This document shows, in pieces, positions 42,015 to 54,903 of a stretch of DNA of 64,000 nucleotides. Positions within the stretch are counted from its first letter, which is position 1. Each line of letters starts with the position of its first letter. The stretch lies in assembly GCF_900099735.1 (NCBI RefSeq), contig NZ_FNDT01000004.1, forward strand, positions 124,001 to 188,000. The letters are read 5' to 3'. Below the pieces are notes generated by a model. That model was not told the origin of the DNA. It saw only the letters and a list, made by a program, of their open reading frames with translations, and searched no databases. Source of the stretch: Arthrobacter subterraneus. GTDB taxonomy: Bacteria; Actinomycetota; Actinomycetes; Actinomycetales; Micrococcaceae. A program made the position numbers and the translations under genes.

Positions 42015-43514
42015 TTACTTTCCTCCACCAATCTCGGGTGCCTGTGCCAGCAGCGGGCCGCCCCAGGTGTCTTCGAGCAGCGCTTCCAGTGCGGCGCCGG
42101 CCCGGTAAAGCCGTGCGTCCTGGCGTGCGGGGGCCAGGAACTGGATGCCCACCGGCAGGCCGTCGGCCAGGCCGCCCGGCACAGAGATACCCGGGACACC
42201 GGCCATGTTCGCCGGGATGGTGGCGACGTCGTTCAGGTACATGGCGAGCGGATCGTCCAGCTTCTCCCCCAGCTTGAAGGCCGTGGTGGGTGCGGTGGGC
42301 GAAATCAGGACGTCTGCCTGGGTGAACGCGGCGTCGAAATCACGCTGGATCAGGGTCCGGACCTTCTGCGCGGAACCGTAGTAGGCGTCGTAGTAGCCGG
42401 CGCTCAGCGCATAGGTGCCGAGGATGATGCGGCGCTTCACTTCGTCTCCGAAGCCGGCGGCGCGCGTGGCTCCCATGACGCGTTCAATGGTGGGAGCGCC
42501 GTCGGGTACCACCCGCAAACCGAACCGGACGCCGTCGTACTTGGCGAGGTTGCTCGACGCCTCGGAAGGCATGATCAGGTAGTAGGCGCCGAGGGCGTAC
42601 CTGAAGTTGGGGCAGGAAACCTCGACGACGTCGGCACCCGCCTGACGCAGCAGATCCAGCGCTTCCGTGAAGCGCGCCTGGACGCCGTCCTGGTAGCCCT
42701 CGCCCTGCAGCTCCTTGATGACGCCGATGCGCAGGCCCTTCACATCGGCATTGCGGGCGGCTTCCACCAGGGCGCCGACCGGGTCGGTCAGGGAGGTGGA
42801 ATCGTGGGGATCGTGTCCGCCGATGACCTCGTGCAGCAGCGCGGAGTCGAGGACCGTACGCGTGACGGGACCGATCTGGTCCAGGGAGGACGCCATGGCG
42901 ATGGCGCCGTAACGGGATACCCCGCCATAGGTGGGCTTCACGCCGACGGTGCCGGTGACGGCGCCGGGCTGGCGGATGGATCCGCCGGTGTCCGTGCCGA
43001 GGGCCAGCGGCGCCTCGAAGGCGGCGACGGCGGCCGCCGACCCGCCGCCGGAGCCTCCCGGAATCCGGTCAAGGTCCCAGGGGTTCCGGGTGGGACCGTA
43101 GGCCGAGTGTTCCGTGGAGGAACCCATGGCGAACTCGTCGAGGTTGGTCTTGCCGAGGATCGGCATCTTCGCGTCGCGCAGGCGCCTGACCACGGTGGCG
43201 TCGTACGGGCTGTGCCACCCCTCGAGGATCTTCGAGCCCGCCGTGGTGGGCTGGCCCTTGGTGACGATCAGGTCCTTGACGGCGATGGGTACGCCGGCGA
43301 GCGGATGCATGGCGTCGCCGAGCGAACGCTCCTTGTCCACCTCGGACGCGACGAGCAGCGCCTCGTCCGTGTTGACGTGGAGGAAGGCGTTGATGGCCCG
43401 GTCCACCTCGCCGATGCGGTCAAGGTGGGCCTGGACGGCTTCGACGGCGGAAACCTCGCGGGAGGTGAGCTTCTCGGCGAGCTGGGCAGCGCTGAGCCTG
43501 GTCAGATCTGTCAT
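42015..43514 (-). CDS. gatA: Aspartyl/glutamyl-tRNA amidotransferase subunit A
   Basis: A 499-residue amidase that releases ammonia from glutamine for the GatCAB reaction. The catalytic Lys is in IAVKDLIV, and the Ser-cisSer pair in [20 protein letters not shown] and [28 protein letters not shown] is a classic amidase signature. Start ATG at 43514, four bp after the gatC stop. Confidence 0.97.
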   Translation of the reverse strand: MTDLTRLSAAQLAEKLTSREVSAVEAVQAHLDRIGEVDRAINAFLHVNTDEALLVASEVDKERSLGDAMHPLAGVPIAVKDLIVTKGQPTTAGSKILEGWHSPYDATVVRRLRDAKMPILGKTNLDEFAMGSSTEHSAYGPTRNPWDLDRIPGGSGGGSAAAVAAFEAPLALGTDTGGSIRQPGAVTGTVGVKPTYGGVSRYGAIAMASSLDQIGPVTRTVLDSALLHEVIGGHDPHDSTSLTDPVGALVEAARNADVKGLRIGVIKELQGEGYQDGVQARFTEALDLLRQAGADVVEVSCPNFRYALGAYYLIMPSEASSNLAKYDGVRFGLRVVPDGAPTIERVMGATRAAGFGDEVKRRIILGTYALSAGYYDAYYGSAQKVRTLIQRDFDAAFTQADVLISPTAPTTAFKLGEKLDDPLAMYLNDVATIPANMAGVPGISVPGGLADGLPVGIQFLAPARQDARLYRAGAALEALLEDTWGGPLLAQAPEIGGGK

Positions 43515-43517
43515 GGT

Positions 43518-43814
43518 CTACTCCCCGTCCAGGATGGCGGGGACCTTGAAGCGGCCGTCCGCGTTGTCGGGGGCGCCGCTGAGGGCCTCCTCGTTGGACA
43601 GGGTCTCCCCGATGACGTCATCCCGGTACACGTTGCTGAGCGGGATCGGGTGGCTGGTTGCCGGGACGTCGTCTCCGGCCACTTCGCTGACGGTCTTGAT
43701 GGAGTCGACAATGACGGAGAGCTCGCCGGTCATCCGGTCCAGCTCCTCGGCGCTCATGTCGATGTGGGCGAGCCGGGCAAGATGCGCGACGTCCTCACGG
43801 GTGATCTCGGGCAT
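43518..43814 (-). CDS. gatC: Aspartyl/glutamyl-tRNA amidotransferase subunit C
   Basis: A 98-residue subunit that stabilises GatA/GatB. The N-terminus EITREDVAHLARLAHIDMSA, then VSEVAGDDVPATSHPIPL and the short acidic end are typical. The ATG at 43814 follows GGAG at five bases; an upstream extension to 44000 is only open frame. It heads the gatC-gatA-gatB operon. Confidence 0.95.
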   Translation of the reverse strand: MPEITREDVAHLARLAHIDMSAEELDRMTGELSVIVDSIKTVSEVAGDDVPATSHPIPLSNVYRDDVIGETLSNEEALSGAPDNADGRFKVPAILDGE

Positions 43815-43857
43815 GTTTCTCCAGGATCTTGAAATGGTCTGGGTTTCGGGTTCTAGT

Positions 43858-44406
43858 CTAAGCGCGGCGTGGAACAGCGCTGTCCGTTCCGGCGCCGGCC
43901 CGATCCCGTTCCAGCACCAGCCGGAAGACCCACAGCTCGATGTCCGTGCCGGGTACCCACCAGTCCCGGCTGGGCACCCGTTCGAAGCCGAGCGACTCAT
44001 AGAGCCGGTGGGCGCGGACCATATCGGTTCCGCTGGTCAGGCTGACAGCGGAAATCCCCTCGAGGCTCCGTGCGTAGTCAATGATCCATTCGACCATCCG
44101 CCGTCCGAAGCCGCCCCGCTGAACCGCCGGGTCCACCGCGAGCATCCGGAACTCGAGTTCTCCGGCAATCGCGATGTCCGTATACCGCTGGCCCTCGAAC
44201 GTGACGGCGAAGGAGCCGACAACGGTTCCGTTTTCCTCCGCGACCCATACCTCCGCGTGCTCGGCCCGGTGTTCCACGTCGGTGAGGATGCGGACGTACG
44301 GATGGAGCGGGTCGCTGAAGTAACCGGCATGGAGGTAGGCATCGCGCGTGATGCGGCGGACGTCGTCGTAATCGGCAGCCGTTACCCGGCGGATGGTGAA
44401 GCTCAT
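43858..44406 (-). CDS. GNAT family N-acetyltransferase
   Basis: A 182-residue single GNAT domain. The acetyl-CoA loop is in ELEFRMLAVDPAVQRGGFGR followed by RMVEWIIDYAR, and the last strand ends LYESLGFERVP. Its partner at 45402 is clearly related: both start with a similar stretch and share GELEFRMLAV. The two lie on either side of the dehalogenase gene. Substrate unknown. Start ATG at 44406. Confidence 0.85.
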   Translation of the reverse strand: MSFTIRRVTAADYDDVRRITRDAYLHAGYFSDPLHPYVRILTDVEHRAEHAEVWVAEENGTVVGSFAVTFEGQRYTDIAIAGELEFRMLAVDPAVQRGGFGRRMVEWIIDYARSLEGISAVSLTSGTDMVRAHRLYESLGFERVPSRDWWVPGTDIELWVFRLVLERDRAGAGTDSAVPRRA

Positions 44407-44450
44407 GGCACAGGCCCTACCCTCGAAAAGGAACCCGGGAGGATGTCTCC

Positions 44451-45347
44451 CTACAGAAAGTTCAGGATCTCATCAAACACGTCGTCGGGCACTTCCTCGG
44501 GGAGGTAGTGGCCGGCGTCGAGCGCTTGGCCGGAAACGTTCTTGGCCACTGCGCCCCAGAGGGCCAGCGGATCAAACTGCCTGCCCACCACGCCGTGCCG
44601 GCCCCACAGGATGCGCAGCGGGGTTTCGGCCAGCAGCCCAAGGTCCCTGTCCTCGCGGTCATGATCCAGGTCCACGGTGGCCGACGCCCGGTAGTCCTCG
44701 CACATGGCGTGCACGGCGCCGGGGCGGGACAGGGCGGCCACGTAGCGGTCGAGGATCTCCGGTGGGAAGGGGGCCAGGCCGGCGTACCGGCTGCCCATCA
44801 GGTTCTCGACATAGGCGCGCGGATTCGCCTCGATCAGCGACTCGGGCAGCGGGTGCGGCTGGATCAGGAAGAACCAGTGGAAGTAGGCCTCGGCGAAGGC
44901 CCGGTTGGTTGAGGCATACATGTCCAGGGTCGGGGCGATGTCCAGGAGCATTGCGGCCGAGACCAGGGACGGATGATCGGCAATCAGCCGGTGCGCCACG
45001 CGGGCGCCCCGGTCGTGGGCGCACACGGCGAACTTCTCAAAACCCCGCTGGGCTCCGAAGTGTTGCATCAGCAGCACCTGATCGCGCGCCATGGTGCGCT
45101 TGCTGTAGGCGTGGTGGTCCGGGTCAGCGGCCGGGATCCCCGAGGAGCCGTAACCGCGCAGGTCCGGGATGATCACGGTGTAATGCTCCGCCAGCCGGTC
45201 CGCGATCCGGTGCCACATGAGGTGCGATTCCGGGTGCCCGTGGAGGAGCAGGAGCGGCGGCCGGGACTCCCCGGTGTCACGGGAGATCCGGCCTGCGATC
45301 CCGACGTCCCCGAGGGGCACGGAGAACTCGTCGAAAGTCTCGAACAT
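44451..45347 (-). CDS. Haloacetate (fluoroacetate) dehalogenase-like hydrolase
   Basis: A 298-residue alpha/beta hydrolase of the fluoroacetate dehalogenase type. Features are LLLLHGHPESHLMWHRI, the nucleophile Asp in CAHDRGARVAHRL, the halide pocket pair His-Trp in YFHWFFLIQPHPLPE, DLRGYGSSG, and the histidine in AGHYLPEE. It should hydrolyse short haloacids to hydroxy acids and halide. These residues come from comparison with that family; no assay is implied. The GNAT genes on either side have similar orientation and could form an operon. Start ATG at 45347. Confidence 0.86.
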   Translation of the reverse strand: MFETFDEFSVPLGDVGIAGRISRDTGESRPPLLLLHGHPESHLMWHRIADRLAEHYTVIIPDLRGYGSSGIPAADPDHHAYSKRTMARDQVLLMQHFGAQRGFEKFAVCAHDRGARVAHRLIADHPSLVSAAMLLDIAPTLDMYASTNRAFAEAYFHWFFLIQPHPLPESLIEANPRAYVENLMGSRYAGLAPFPPEILDRYVAALSRPGAVHAMCEDYRASATVDLDHDREDRDLGLLAETPLRILWGRHGVVGRQFDPLALWGAVAKNVSGQALDAGHYLPEEVPDDVFDEILNFL

Positions 45348-45401
45348 GCAGCACTACCCGCGCTTCCTCAATCGTGGTGGATGCCACCACAATATCGGCG
45401 T

Positions 45402-45893
45402 CTAGACCGAAAGCTTGTAGACGTGCAGGGCGAAGGAGTCGGTGAGCATGAAATCCCGGGCAGGGATACGGGTGAAGTTGAGCGACTCGTACAGGGCATG
45501 CTGCCCGTTCATCTGCGGTGCGATCGTCAGGACCACTCCGGACAGGTCCGGATCCCGGCGTGCACGCTCGATGACTTCCTCGACCAGCCGGTGCGCGATC
45601 CCCTTGTGCTGTTCGCCCGGTTCGACCGCGAGCATCCGGAACTCAAGTTCACCGTCATGGGCCACATCGCTGAAGTCACCGCCCGGGCGGGTCACGAAAA
45701 CCGAACCCACAATCTTCCCGCCCGATTCAGCGACCAGCAGGGATGAGCCCGCGTGCCCCTCCTCGATTGCCGCCAGGATGTGGTTGAAGGCGTACTCGTC
45801 GTCAATGTATCCCGCGTTGGAATAGGCCTCGACGGTGATCCGCCGGATCTCCCCGAAGTCATTCCTGTCCGCAGACCTGACCGTAATGTCCAT
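45402..45893 (-). CDS. GNAT family N-acetyltransferase
   Basis: A 163-residue GNAT domain related to the gene at 43858. Motif: GELEFRMLAVEPGEQHKGIA and RLVEEVIERARRD, with LYESLNFTRIPARDF at the end. The central IDDEYAFNHILAAIEEGHAG segment differs from its partner. Substrate unknown. Start ATG at 45893; the coding direction is the same as the dehalogenase gene, 54 bp downstream. Confidence 0.85.
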   Translation of the reverse strand: MDITVRSADRNDFGEIRRITVEAYSNAGYIDDEYAFNHILAAIEEGHAGSSLLVAESGGKIVGSVFVTRPGGDFSDVAHDGELEFRMLAVEPGEQHKGIAHRLVEEVIERARRDPDLSGVVLTIAPQMNGQHALYESLNFTRIPARDFMLTDSFALHVYKLSV

Positions 45894-46006
45894 GAACGCC
45901 TCCTCATGCGTCGGGACTGATGATCCGAGTGTGGCAGACCAATGGCACTTTGGCCCCCGGCGAATGCAACGATCAGATTAATTCGCCCGGCTGCTGGTAA
46001 ACCCGG

Positions 46007-49170
<3,164 letters not shown>

Positions 49171-49178
49171 TTAACGGA

Positions 49179-49209
49179 AACGGCCCGCAGCCGAAAGCTG
49201 CGGGCCGTT
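49179..49209 (-). terminator. Terminator after the WXG100 gene
   Basis: AACGGCCCGCAGC (49179-49191) and GCTGCGGGCCGTT (49197-49209) form a 13-bp stem with a CGAAA-type loop. Read on the minus strand it ends in GTTTCCGTT, a weak T-rich tail, 16 bp after the WXG100 stop. It probably ends the long FHA/WXG100 transcript. Confidence 0.75.
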
Positions 49210-49225
49210 GCCGTAAAAAGGGCGC

Positions 49226-49495
49226 CTACGCGTTGGAGGTGGCTTCCTGGTCCTGGCGGTTGCGCTGGACGGTGGCGCTGACTTCCTGCAGCTGCGCTGC
49301 GATCTGGGTCAGCTGCGCACGGTGGGTTTCCCACTCGCCGCGGAACCGCTCGGAGTCCGGGCCAACCCAGGCGGTGTTGCCGAGCTGCTGGGTCAGCTGG
49401 TTGGCGGTCTGGTTCAGTTCTTCGGACTTCTGGGTCAGCAGCTGTGCCAGCTGCCCCATCTGCTCCGGGTTGTTACCGTGCGTAACGTTGCTCAT
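49226..49495 (-). CDS. WXG100 family protein (EsxA-like)
   Basis: An 89-residue protein with the WXG100 signature (AWVGPDSERFRGEW, the WxG near residue 43) in the middle of two amphipathic helices. Such small helical hairpins are substrates of type VII secretion. Here it lies immediately behind the FtsK/EssC-type ATPase, which is expected to move it. Only one WXG100 gene is present, so it may form homodimers. The ATG at 49495 follows AAAGGTGGGG. Its C-terminus lacks an obvious YxxxD/E signal. Confidence 0.9.
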   Translation of the reverse strand: MSNVTHGNNPEQMGQLAQLLTQKSEELNQTANQLTQQLGNTAWVGPDSERFRGEWETHRAQLTQIAAQLQEVSATVQRNRQDQEATSNA

Positions 49496-49593
49496 TGTCC
49501 CCACCTTTCGTCTGTGGCGGTCCGGCATTTCCGGAACCTCCCTGCCCTGCCGGTGCTCCCGTCTCCGGGGCCCCCGACCGGGCGACTGCTTAC

Positions 49594-49623
49594 AACCTAT
49601 CCAAGCCCTTCGCCAGGTGTCGA
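49594..49623 (-). promoter_or_regulatory. Possible promoter of the WXG100 gene
   Basis: On the minus strand TCGACA (49618-49623), an 18-bp spacer and TAGGTT (49594-49599) lie in the 185-bp gap between the ATPase and WXG100 genes. A small stem GCTCC/GGAGC near 49633-49646 lies just upstream. A separate promoter would let WXG100 be made at higher level than the large proteins. Confidence 0.3.
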
Positions 49624-49680
49624 TGGGGACCGCTCCCCAAGGAGCGCTACCCATCCCTGCCGCGCCCCGCGCGCCGCAAC

Positions 49681-52600
49681 TCAGTCCAGCCCGCCCATCG
49701 TGGTGGCGACCTGGACCCGGTAGGCCTTGCCCCTGCCGATGACGTATCCGCGCCCCGGGATGAAGCGGTTGCCCGCCGTCCTGCCGAGGGAGGTGTTCAG
49801 GAGGGTGTCGCCGTCGAGCTCGTTGGGGTTGAGCAGCAGGCCCCGCCTGCCGGCCTTGAACGGCCCGGACAGGTTCCAGGCGCTGGACCACGTTGAGGTC
49901 TCGGCCTCGCCGACCACCCACTGCCCGGCCTTCACGGCAGCCTTCACCAGCGTGGACAATCCGAGTTCCGCCGGCGAGTCGGTGAACTCGGTGAGACCCT
50001 CGATGAAGAACGCCACGGAGCTTTCCGGCCCGTCCACCAGGGAAGTGAGCCGCGACAGCTCGGGCTGGACCAGTGCCGCGGTGGCATACGCCTCGTCCCA
50101 CAGCCCGAGGGACGCCACCGTTGAGCGGCGCGAGCCGAGATAGATCCGCCGGACGTGCGGCGAGGACTTCTGCAGCGCCGCCGCCAGCGTCACCAGGGCG
50201 ACCGTGCGCCCGGACCCGGGCGGCCCGGACACCATGAACGCTCCCGTGGCGGCCACCGCCGCCGGTTCGAGGTTGAAGTCGTCAACCCCGATGACGGCAG
50301 AACCGGTTTCACCGGCGGGCAGCACGTCGAGGTCGATTGATTCCGGGAGGCTGAGGACCCCCGGTGCCTGCCGGACCCCCTGGCGCAGCATCGCCTCCCG
50401 CATGCGCTCCACCTCGCGGGCCTGCAGCTCGAGGTTGGCGTTCCCGCCGAACACGGCAAGCTGCACTTCCTGCCCGTCCAGCAGGCCGCGCCCAGGCGGT
50501 GAGGTGCTCGAGAGCACATCGCGTGGCACCCCGAGGGTCGAGTAGTCGTCCTTTCCCGCCATCCGCAGGATGATCCGCCGGCTGATGGAGGACGCCAACG
50601 ACGGCGGCAGCGAGTTGGTGCGCTCACCGGTCACGACAATGTGGATGCCCATGGGACGGCCGTCGGTGGCGATCTGCTGGAACAGTTCGAAGTGGCGTTC
50701 GCGCCCCTTGAACTCGTAGGTTTCGCGGAAGGTGGTGATGCCGTCCACCAGGAGCAGGATCCGCGGTTCGTCCGGTTTACCGGCGAGCCGCCGGTACTCG
50801 GTGATGGTGCCGGCACGCACTTCGGCGAAGCGGTCCGCCCGCTCGTTGATGATCCCGCGCAGGTACCTGAGCAGCCGGCCGATCCGCTCGGAATCCTCAC
50901 CGTCGAGGACAGCACCGACGTGCGGCAGCTGCGCCAGCATCTGCAGGCCGTTGGACGCACAGTCGATGCCGTAGACCTGCACGGGACCGCCGCGCACCGT
51001 CACCGCCGACCCGATCGCCAGCGTCCGCAGCGCCGTCGATTTGCCGGACCCGCCGGAGCCCAGGATAGCGAGGTTCCCGTCGATGTCGGGCTGGTAGGAC
51101 ACGGTGGGCTGCGCCTGGTGTTCCGGGTCATCCACCACGCCCAGCAGCAGCGACTCGTCGGTGCGGGGGTTCGGCAGCTTCGAGAAGTCATAGGCCTCCG
51201 CGAGTTCGGCCAGCCATGGTTTACGGGGCGGCCTGATGCCCAGTTCCACCGCCGCCTGCGAGACGTTGGCGACGATGCGGGCGATATCGTTCGCGCCGCC
51301 CGGCTCGGCAACGGACTCCCCCGCGGCGGATTCCCACCGTGCCCCGGACCCGAAGTTCATCTCCACCACGTCGATCCGCGGGCGCGCCGGTTCCCGGGTG
51401 GTCCAGCCGCCGGCATAACCGGTCTGGAAGCTCTGGATGCGGCCCGGCCCCGTCTTCGCCGCTCCGCGTCCGGGGATGGAGGGGCTGAAGTATGCGGCCA
51501 TGGGGGTGCCGAGGATGTCCTGCGAATCGTCGGTGTCCGCCATCCGCAGCGCGATCCGCAGGTTGGTGTTGGCCCGCAGGTTGTCCTTGATGACGCCGGA
51601 GGGACGCTGAGTGGCGAGGATGAGGTGCAGCCCGAGTGAGCGCCCGCGGGCGGCGATGTCCACCACCCCGTCCACAAACTCGGGAACCTCACGCGCCAGC
51701 GCCGCGAACTCGTCCACCACGATGACCAGCGACGGCGGAGTGTCCGGATCCGCCTCCCGCTCCATCGCCAGCAGGTCCTTGGCTTTCTTGCGGTTGAAAA
51801 GGTGCTCGCGGTGGTGCAGTTCGGCCCGCAGCGAGGTCAGCGCCCGGCGCACCAGGTGCGGTGAGAGGTCCGTGACCAGTCCGACGGTGTGGGGCAGGTT
51901 CACGCAGTCGGCAAACGCCGCGCCGCCCTTGTAGTCGACAAACAGGAAAGTCAGCCGGTCGGGGCTGTAGGCGGCCGCCATCCCGAGTACCCACGACTGC
52001 AGGAACTCTGACTTGCCGGCACCGGTGGTCCCGCCGACCAGCGCGTGCGGACCCTCCGTCTTGAGGTCCAGGTACATGGGTTCGACGCCCTTGGACCCGA
52101 CCAGCGCACGCAGCGATCCCTGGTGCTTCCGGTTGGGCACCGCCCGCGAGGCCACCGAGTTGTTTTCCGTCCAGCGGTCCGCGACCGCCGTCGTCTCCTC
52201 CATCAGTTCGTGGCCGGCAAGCGTCACATAGGACACCGCGCGCGGAAGGTCCGAATCATCCTCCACCGGTTTTCCGACGTCGACGACGGGAGTCAGCATC
52301 CGTGCCAGCTGGCCGGCCAGCTCAAGGTCCACGCTTTCGCAGCTCACCGGCGTGGAAAGCTCACCCAGGCGCACCTGCCCGCTGACGTTCGCCGCGTCGC
52401 CGTCGACGAACAGGAAGTCGCGGCAGGCGGCGGGCAGCGCCGCCACTGTCCCGGCCACCCACAGGACATGGACCCCGACGTCGGCTCCCGCCTCAGCGAC
52501 GCGGGTCAGCCGGGCGCGGTCCACGGTCACGTCATCCTCGACGATCACCAGGACCGACGGCGTCACGGGCGCCGGCAGATCCAGCTCCCTGGCGGGATCG

Positions 52601-54120
52601 AGGCGTCCGCGAAGCGCCGCGGAGGTCCGCTCGGCCGAGCGCACCGACACCAGGTCTTCCAGCCGGGACAGCAGCAGCCCGGCCGCGGCGGGACCGGCCG
52701 CCAGGTGGTCGCCGCCCAGCGGGCTATGGACGGATCCGGTGTGCGGGAGCCATTGCAGCCACCCCCACCGCTCCTTCGACTGGACGCTGGTCAGCGCGAC
52801 GACGGCCAGTTCCGCCGGCGAGTGGAGCCCGATGGCCTGGATCACGAGGCCTCGGGCGACGCTGTCCACCACCCCGCGGGCACCCGCGACGCCGAGCGCA
52901 CCGGACAGGCGCAGGTTCGCGACGATCGGCACATCGTCGATGTAGGCGTACTCCTCGGCCGCGTCGCGGATCTCCTCCGAGTACTCGGGCAGGGTGTCGG
53001 ACCCCGCGGGTTCCGAGAGCTCTATCCGGGAGTGCGCACGGCCGGTACCGAAGCGCACGGTGAGGAAGAAGTCGTGTTCGGGGCGGTGCGTCCACAGCAG
53101 CGGACCGAGTTTGTAGATGGCATCGACCGTGTCCGCGACGGAGGGTGCCTCGGCGTGCCGGACTGCCCGCTCCACCTTGCGGGTCCGGTCGATGTCGCTG
53201 CGGAAGAACGCCATGGATGAGTGGAACTGCGCCACTGCTTCGCGGAACGTCCGCTTCGCCGTGATCCGCTGGTCAAGGTAACTGCCCACCAGGATCATCG
53301 GCATCATCAGGATGAAGATGAGGCTGAACGGGCTGCGGGTGATGGAGAACATGATGGCGCCCAGCAGGATCGGCGCGATCAGCAGCAGGTAGGGGAACCG
53401 CTGGGGGTTCGGCCGCCGCGGGCCCGCCGGAAGCTGCTTCGGTTTCTCCCTGAACGCCGGCACCACCCGGGGCGAGCGGTTGAACTCGACCACCGGATTG
53501 GTGGGGTCCGCCGAGTAGGCGCGGGTCAACGGCACCACGGCCACGGTGGTATCGCCCAGGGTGATCTCATCCGCGCTGGTCAGCGACGTGCGCTCTACCC
53601 GCGTGCCACCCATCAGCAGCCCGTTGGCCGAGTTGGTGTCGATGATTTCGATGCCGTCCGCGACGTTGATGCGGGCGTGGCGTTTGGACATCATGGGATC
53701 GGAAAACCGGATGTCGCAGTTGCGGTCCCGGCCGAGGTAGCTGGCTCCGGCGGGCAGGGAGAATTCCTTGCCGGCGTCGGGTCCGGACAGCACGCGGAGG
53801 GTGGCGACGGCGGGGCCGCGGTCCTGGCCCGGCACGTTGAACTGGTCGCTGACGCGGCTGATAGTCACGGTGGAACCGGGACGCAGGCCGGATTCGAAGA
53901 GGCTCACCGTGGGATTCAGTGTCCGGCCGCGCATGCCGCCGGCCACGTAGGACTCCTCGACGGTCAGCGAGAGCTCCCCCGGCGGTTCTGCTCCCGCACG
54001 TCCCGGGTCGGCGACGTACAGTTCGCGGGCAACGTCGCTGACGGTTGCCAGCCCGTCCACGGTGACGGCGAGATCCTTCGCGGGGTCGGGGTCACGTCGC
54101 AGGGTGAGGCGCAGCAACAT
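49681..54120 (-). CDS. FHA-containing FtsK/SpoIIIE (EssC-type) type VII secretion ATPase
   Basis: A 1479-residue membrane ATPase. An N-terminal ubiquitin-like/FHA part is followed by a clear FHA domain (LGRDRNCDIRFSD then MSKRHARINV and TNSANG, about residues 128-165), two membrane helices (FPYLLLIAPILLGAIMF and SLIFILMMPMILVGSYL, about 245-290) and three FtsK/SpoIIIE domains. P-loops: GGTTGAGKS (about 697), GSGGSGKS (about 1021) and GPPGSGRT (about 1296, Arg for Lys). Only the first has a clear Walker B pair (IVVDEF). This is the EssC-like form, and the only known core protein of a T7SS seen here; EccB, EccD, EccE and mycosin genes are absent. Start ATG at 54120. Confidence 0.92.
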   Translation of the reverse strand: MLLRLTLRRDPDPAKDLAVTVDGLATVSDVARELYVADPGRAGAEPPGELSLTVEESYVAGGMRGRTLNPTVSLFESGLRPGSTVTISRVSDQFNVPGQDRGPAVATLRVLSGPDAGKEFSLPAGASYLGRDRNCDIRFSDPMMSKRHARINVADGIEIIDTNSANGLLMGGTRVERTSLTSADEITLGDTTVAVVPLTRAYSADPTNPVVEFNRSPRVVPAFREKPKQLPAGPRRPNPQRFPYLLLIAPILLGAIMFSITRSPFSLIFILMMPMILVGSYLDQRITAKRTFREAVAQFHSSMAFFRSDIDRTRKVERAVRHAEAPSVADTVDAIYKLGPLLWTHRPEHDFFLTVRFGTGRAHSRIELSEPAGSDTLPEYSEEIRDAAEEYAYIDDVPIVANLRLSGALGVAGARGVVDSVARGLVIQAIGLHSPAELAVVALTSVQSKERWGWLQWLPHTGSVHSPLGGDHLAAGPAAAGLLLSRLEDLVSVRSAERTSAALRGRLDPARELDLPAPVTPSVLVIVEDDVTVDRARLTRVAEAGADVGVHVLWVAGTVAALPAACRDFLFVDGDAANVSGQVRLGELSTPVSCESVDLELAGQLARMLTPVVDVGKPVEDDSDLPRAVSYVTLAGHELMEETTAVADRWTENNSVASRAVPNRKHQGSLRALVGSKGVEPMYLDLKTEGPHALVGGTTGAGKSEFLQSWVLGMAAAYSPDRLTFLFVDYKGGAAFADCVNLPHTVGLVTDLSPHLVRRALTSLRAELHHREHLFNRKKAKDLLAMEREADPDTPPSLVIVVDEFAALAREVPEFVDGVVDIAARGRSLGLHLILATQRPSGVIKDNLRANTNLRIALRMADTDDSQDILGTPMAAYFSPSIPGRGAAKTGPGRIQSFQTGYAGGWTTREPARPRIDVVEMNFGSGARWESAAGESVAEPGGANDIARIVANVSQAAVELGIRPPRKPWLAELAEAYDFSKLPNPRTDESLLLGVVDDPEHQAQPTVSYQPDIDGNLAILGSGGSGKSTALRTLAIGSAVTVRGGPVQVYGIDCASNGLQMLAQLPHVGAVLDGEDSERIGRLLRYLRGIINERADRFAEVRAGTITEYRRLAGKPDEPRILLLVDGITTFRETYEFKGRERHFELFQQIATDGRPMGIHIVVTGERTNSLPPSLASSISRRIILRMAGKDDYSTLGVPRDVLSSTSPPGRGLLDGQEVQLAVFGGNANLELQAREVERMREAMLRQGVRQAPGVLSLPESIDLDVLPAGETGSAVIGVDDFNLEPAAVAATGAFMVSGPPGSGRTVALVTLAAALQKSSPHVRRIYLGSRRSTVASLGLWDEAYATAALVQPELSRLTSLVDGPESSVAFFIEGLTEFTDSPAELGLSTLVKAAVKAGQWVVGEAETSTWSSAWNLSGPFKAGRRGLLLNPNELDGDTLLNTSLGRTAGNRFIPGRGYVIGRGKAYRVQVATTMGGLD

Positions 54121-54179
54121 GTCAGGAACACTCCGGGTGGTTGGGAAGGACGGTCGGGTTGGGACAGCACGCAGACGCG

Positions 54180-54887
54180 TCAGTCCTCATCCGCTTTGCC
54201 CTTCATGGTTTCGAGCAGGTGCAGGTCTTCGGGGGTGACGATGTGGGAGGTCACCGCATGCTCAACCAGCCGCGCCCGCCGGTTGGTGGCAAGCTTGCCG
54301 CCGCCGCCGCGCAGGCCCACCACACCGACCCGGTCCAGCTTGTCGCAGACGTTGTCGAGCTTGCGGTTGAACTTGGTCAGCGCCCAGCCCAGGCGCTGCG
54401 CCGCCGCGGCCGAGGACGGAATGGAGCTGAAGCCCGTGCCCTCGCGTCGGAGCATCGGTTCGGCGAGGGCCACGATGAGCGCGCGCTGGGAATCGGTGAA
54501 GCGCACCGGGCCTATGGTGGTTGTCCCCGAGCCGTCGTCCACCTGGCGCTCCTGGCGGAACGCGGGGGTCTTGAGGTGCACATCGAACTCGTAGGTGGTG
54601 GGCCCGGCCGTGAAGACCACGCGGGTCTGCCCGAACACCAGCGGAATCCGCGCCCCCGGGGCCACCCAGGCCTGCATCCCGCCGGTGGTGTCCGCCACGG
54701 TCGCCGACAGCATGGTGCCCACGTTGTTCAGCCACCAGATGCCGTTCTGGCGGGCAATCTGGAGGAACTTCCGGTGCAGGTACGGGTTGTCATCAACCTC
54801 GAGGTCACCCTCGCGCCCGATGTTGAACGGCCCATCGTCCTTCGGCTCATGCCACTCGCCGCAGAAATCTATTGCCAGTTCCCCCAC
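54180..54887 (-). CDS. FHA-like domain protein with Arg-rich helical C-terminal part
   Basis: A 235-residue protein. The first 110 residues look like a divergent FHA domain (FNIGREGDLEVDD, then HRKFLQIARQNGIWWLNNVG). The C-terminal part (SQRALIVALAEPMLRREG, AAAQRLGWALTKFNRKLDNV and VGVVGLRGGGGKLATNRRARL) resembles a winged-helix or DNA-binding-like region seen in some FHA proteins. It may receive a phospho-signal from the kinase next to it. The GTG at 54887 follows AAGGGA; the frame is open to 54923. 17 bp separate it from the kinase. Confidence 0.8.
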   Translation of the reverse strand: MGELAIDFCGEWHEPKDDGPFNIGREGDLEVDDNPYLHRKFLQIARQNGIWWLNNVGTMLSATVADTTGGMQAWVAPGARIPLVFGQTRVVFTAGPTTYEFDVHLKTPAFRQERQVDDGSGTTTIGPVRFTDSQRALIVALAEPMLRREGTGFSSIPSSAAAAQRLGWALTKFNRKLDNVCDKLDRVGVVGLRGGGGKLATNRRARLVEHAVTSHIVTPEDLHLLETMKGKADED

Positions 54888-54903
54888 AGATGTTCCCTTC
54901 GAC

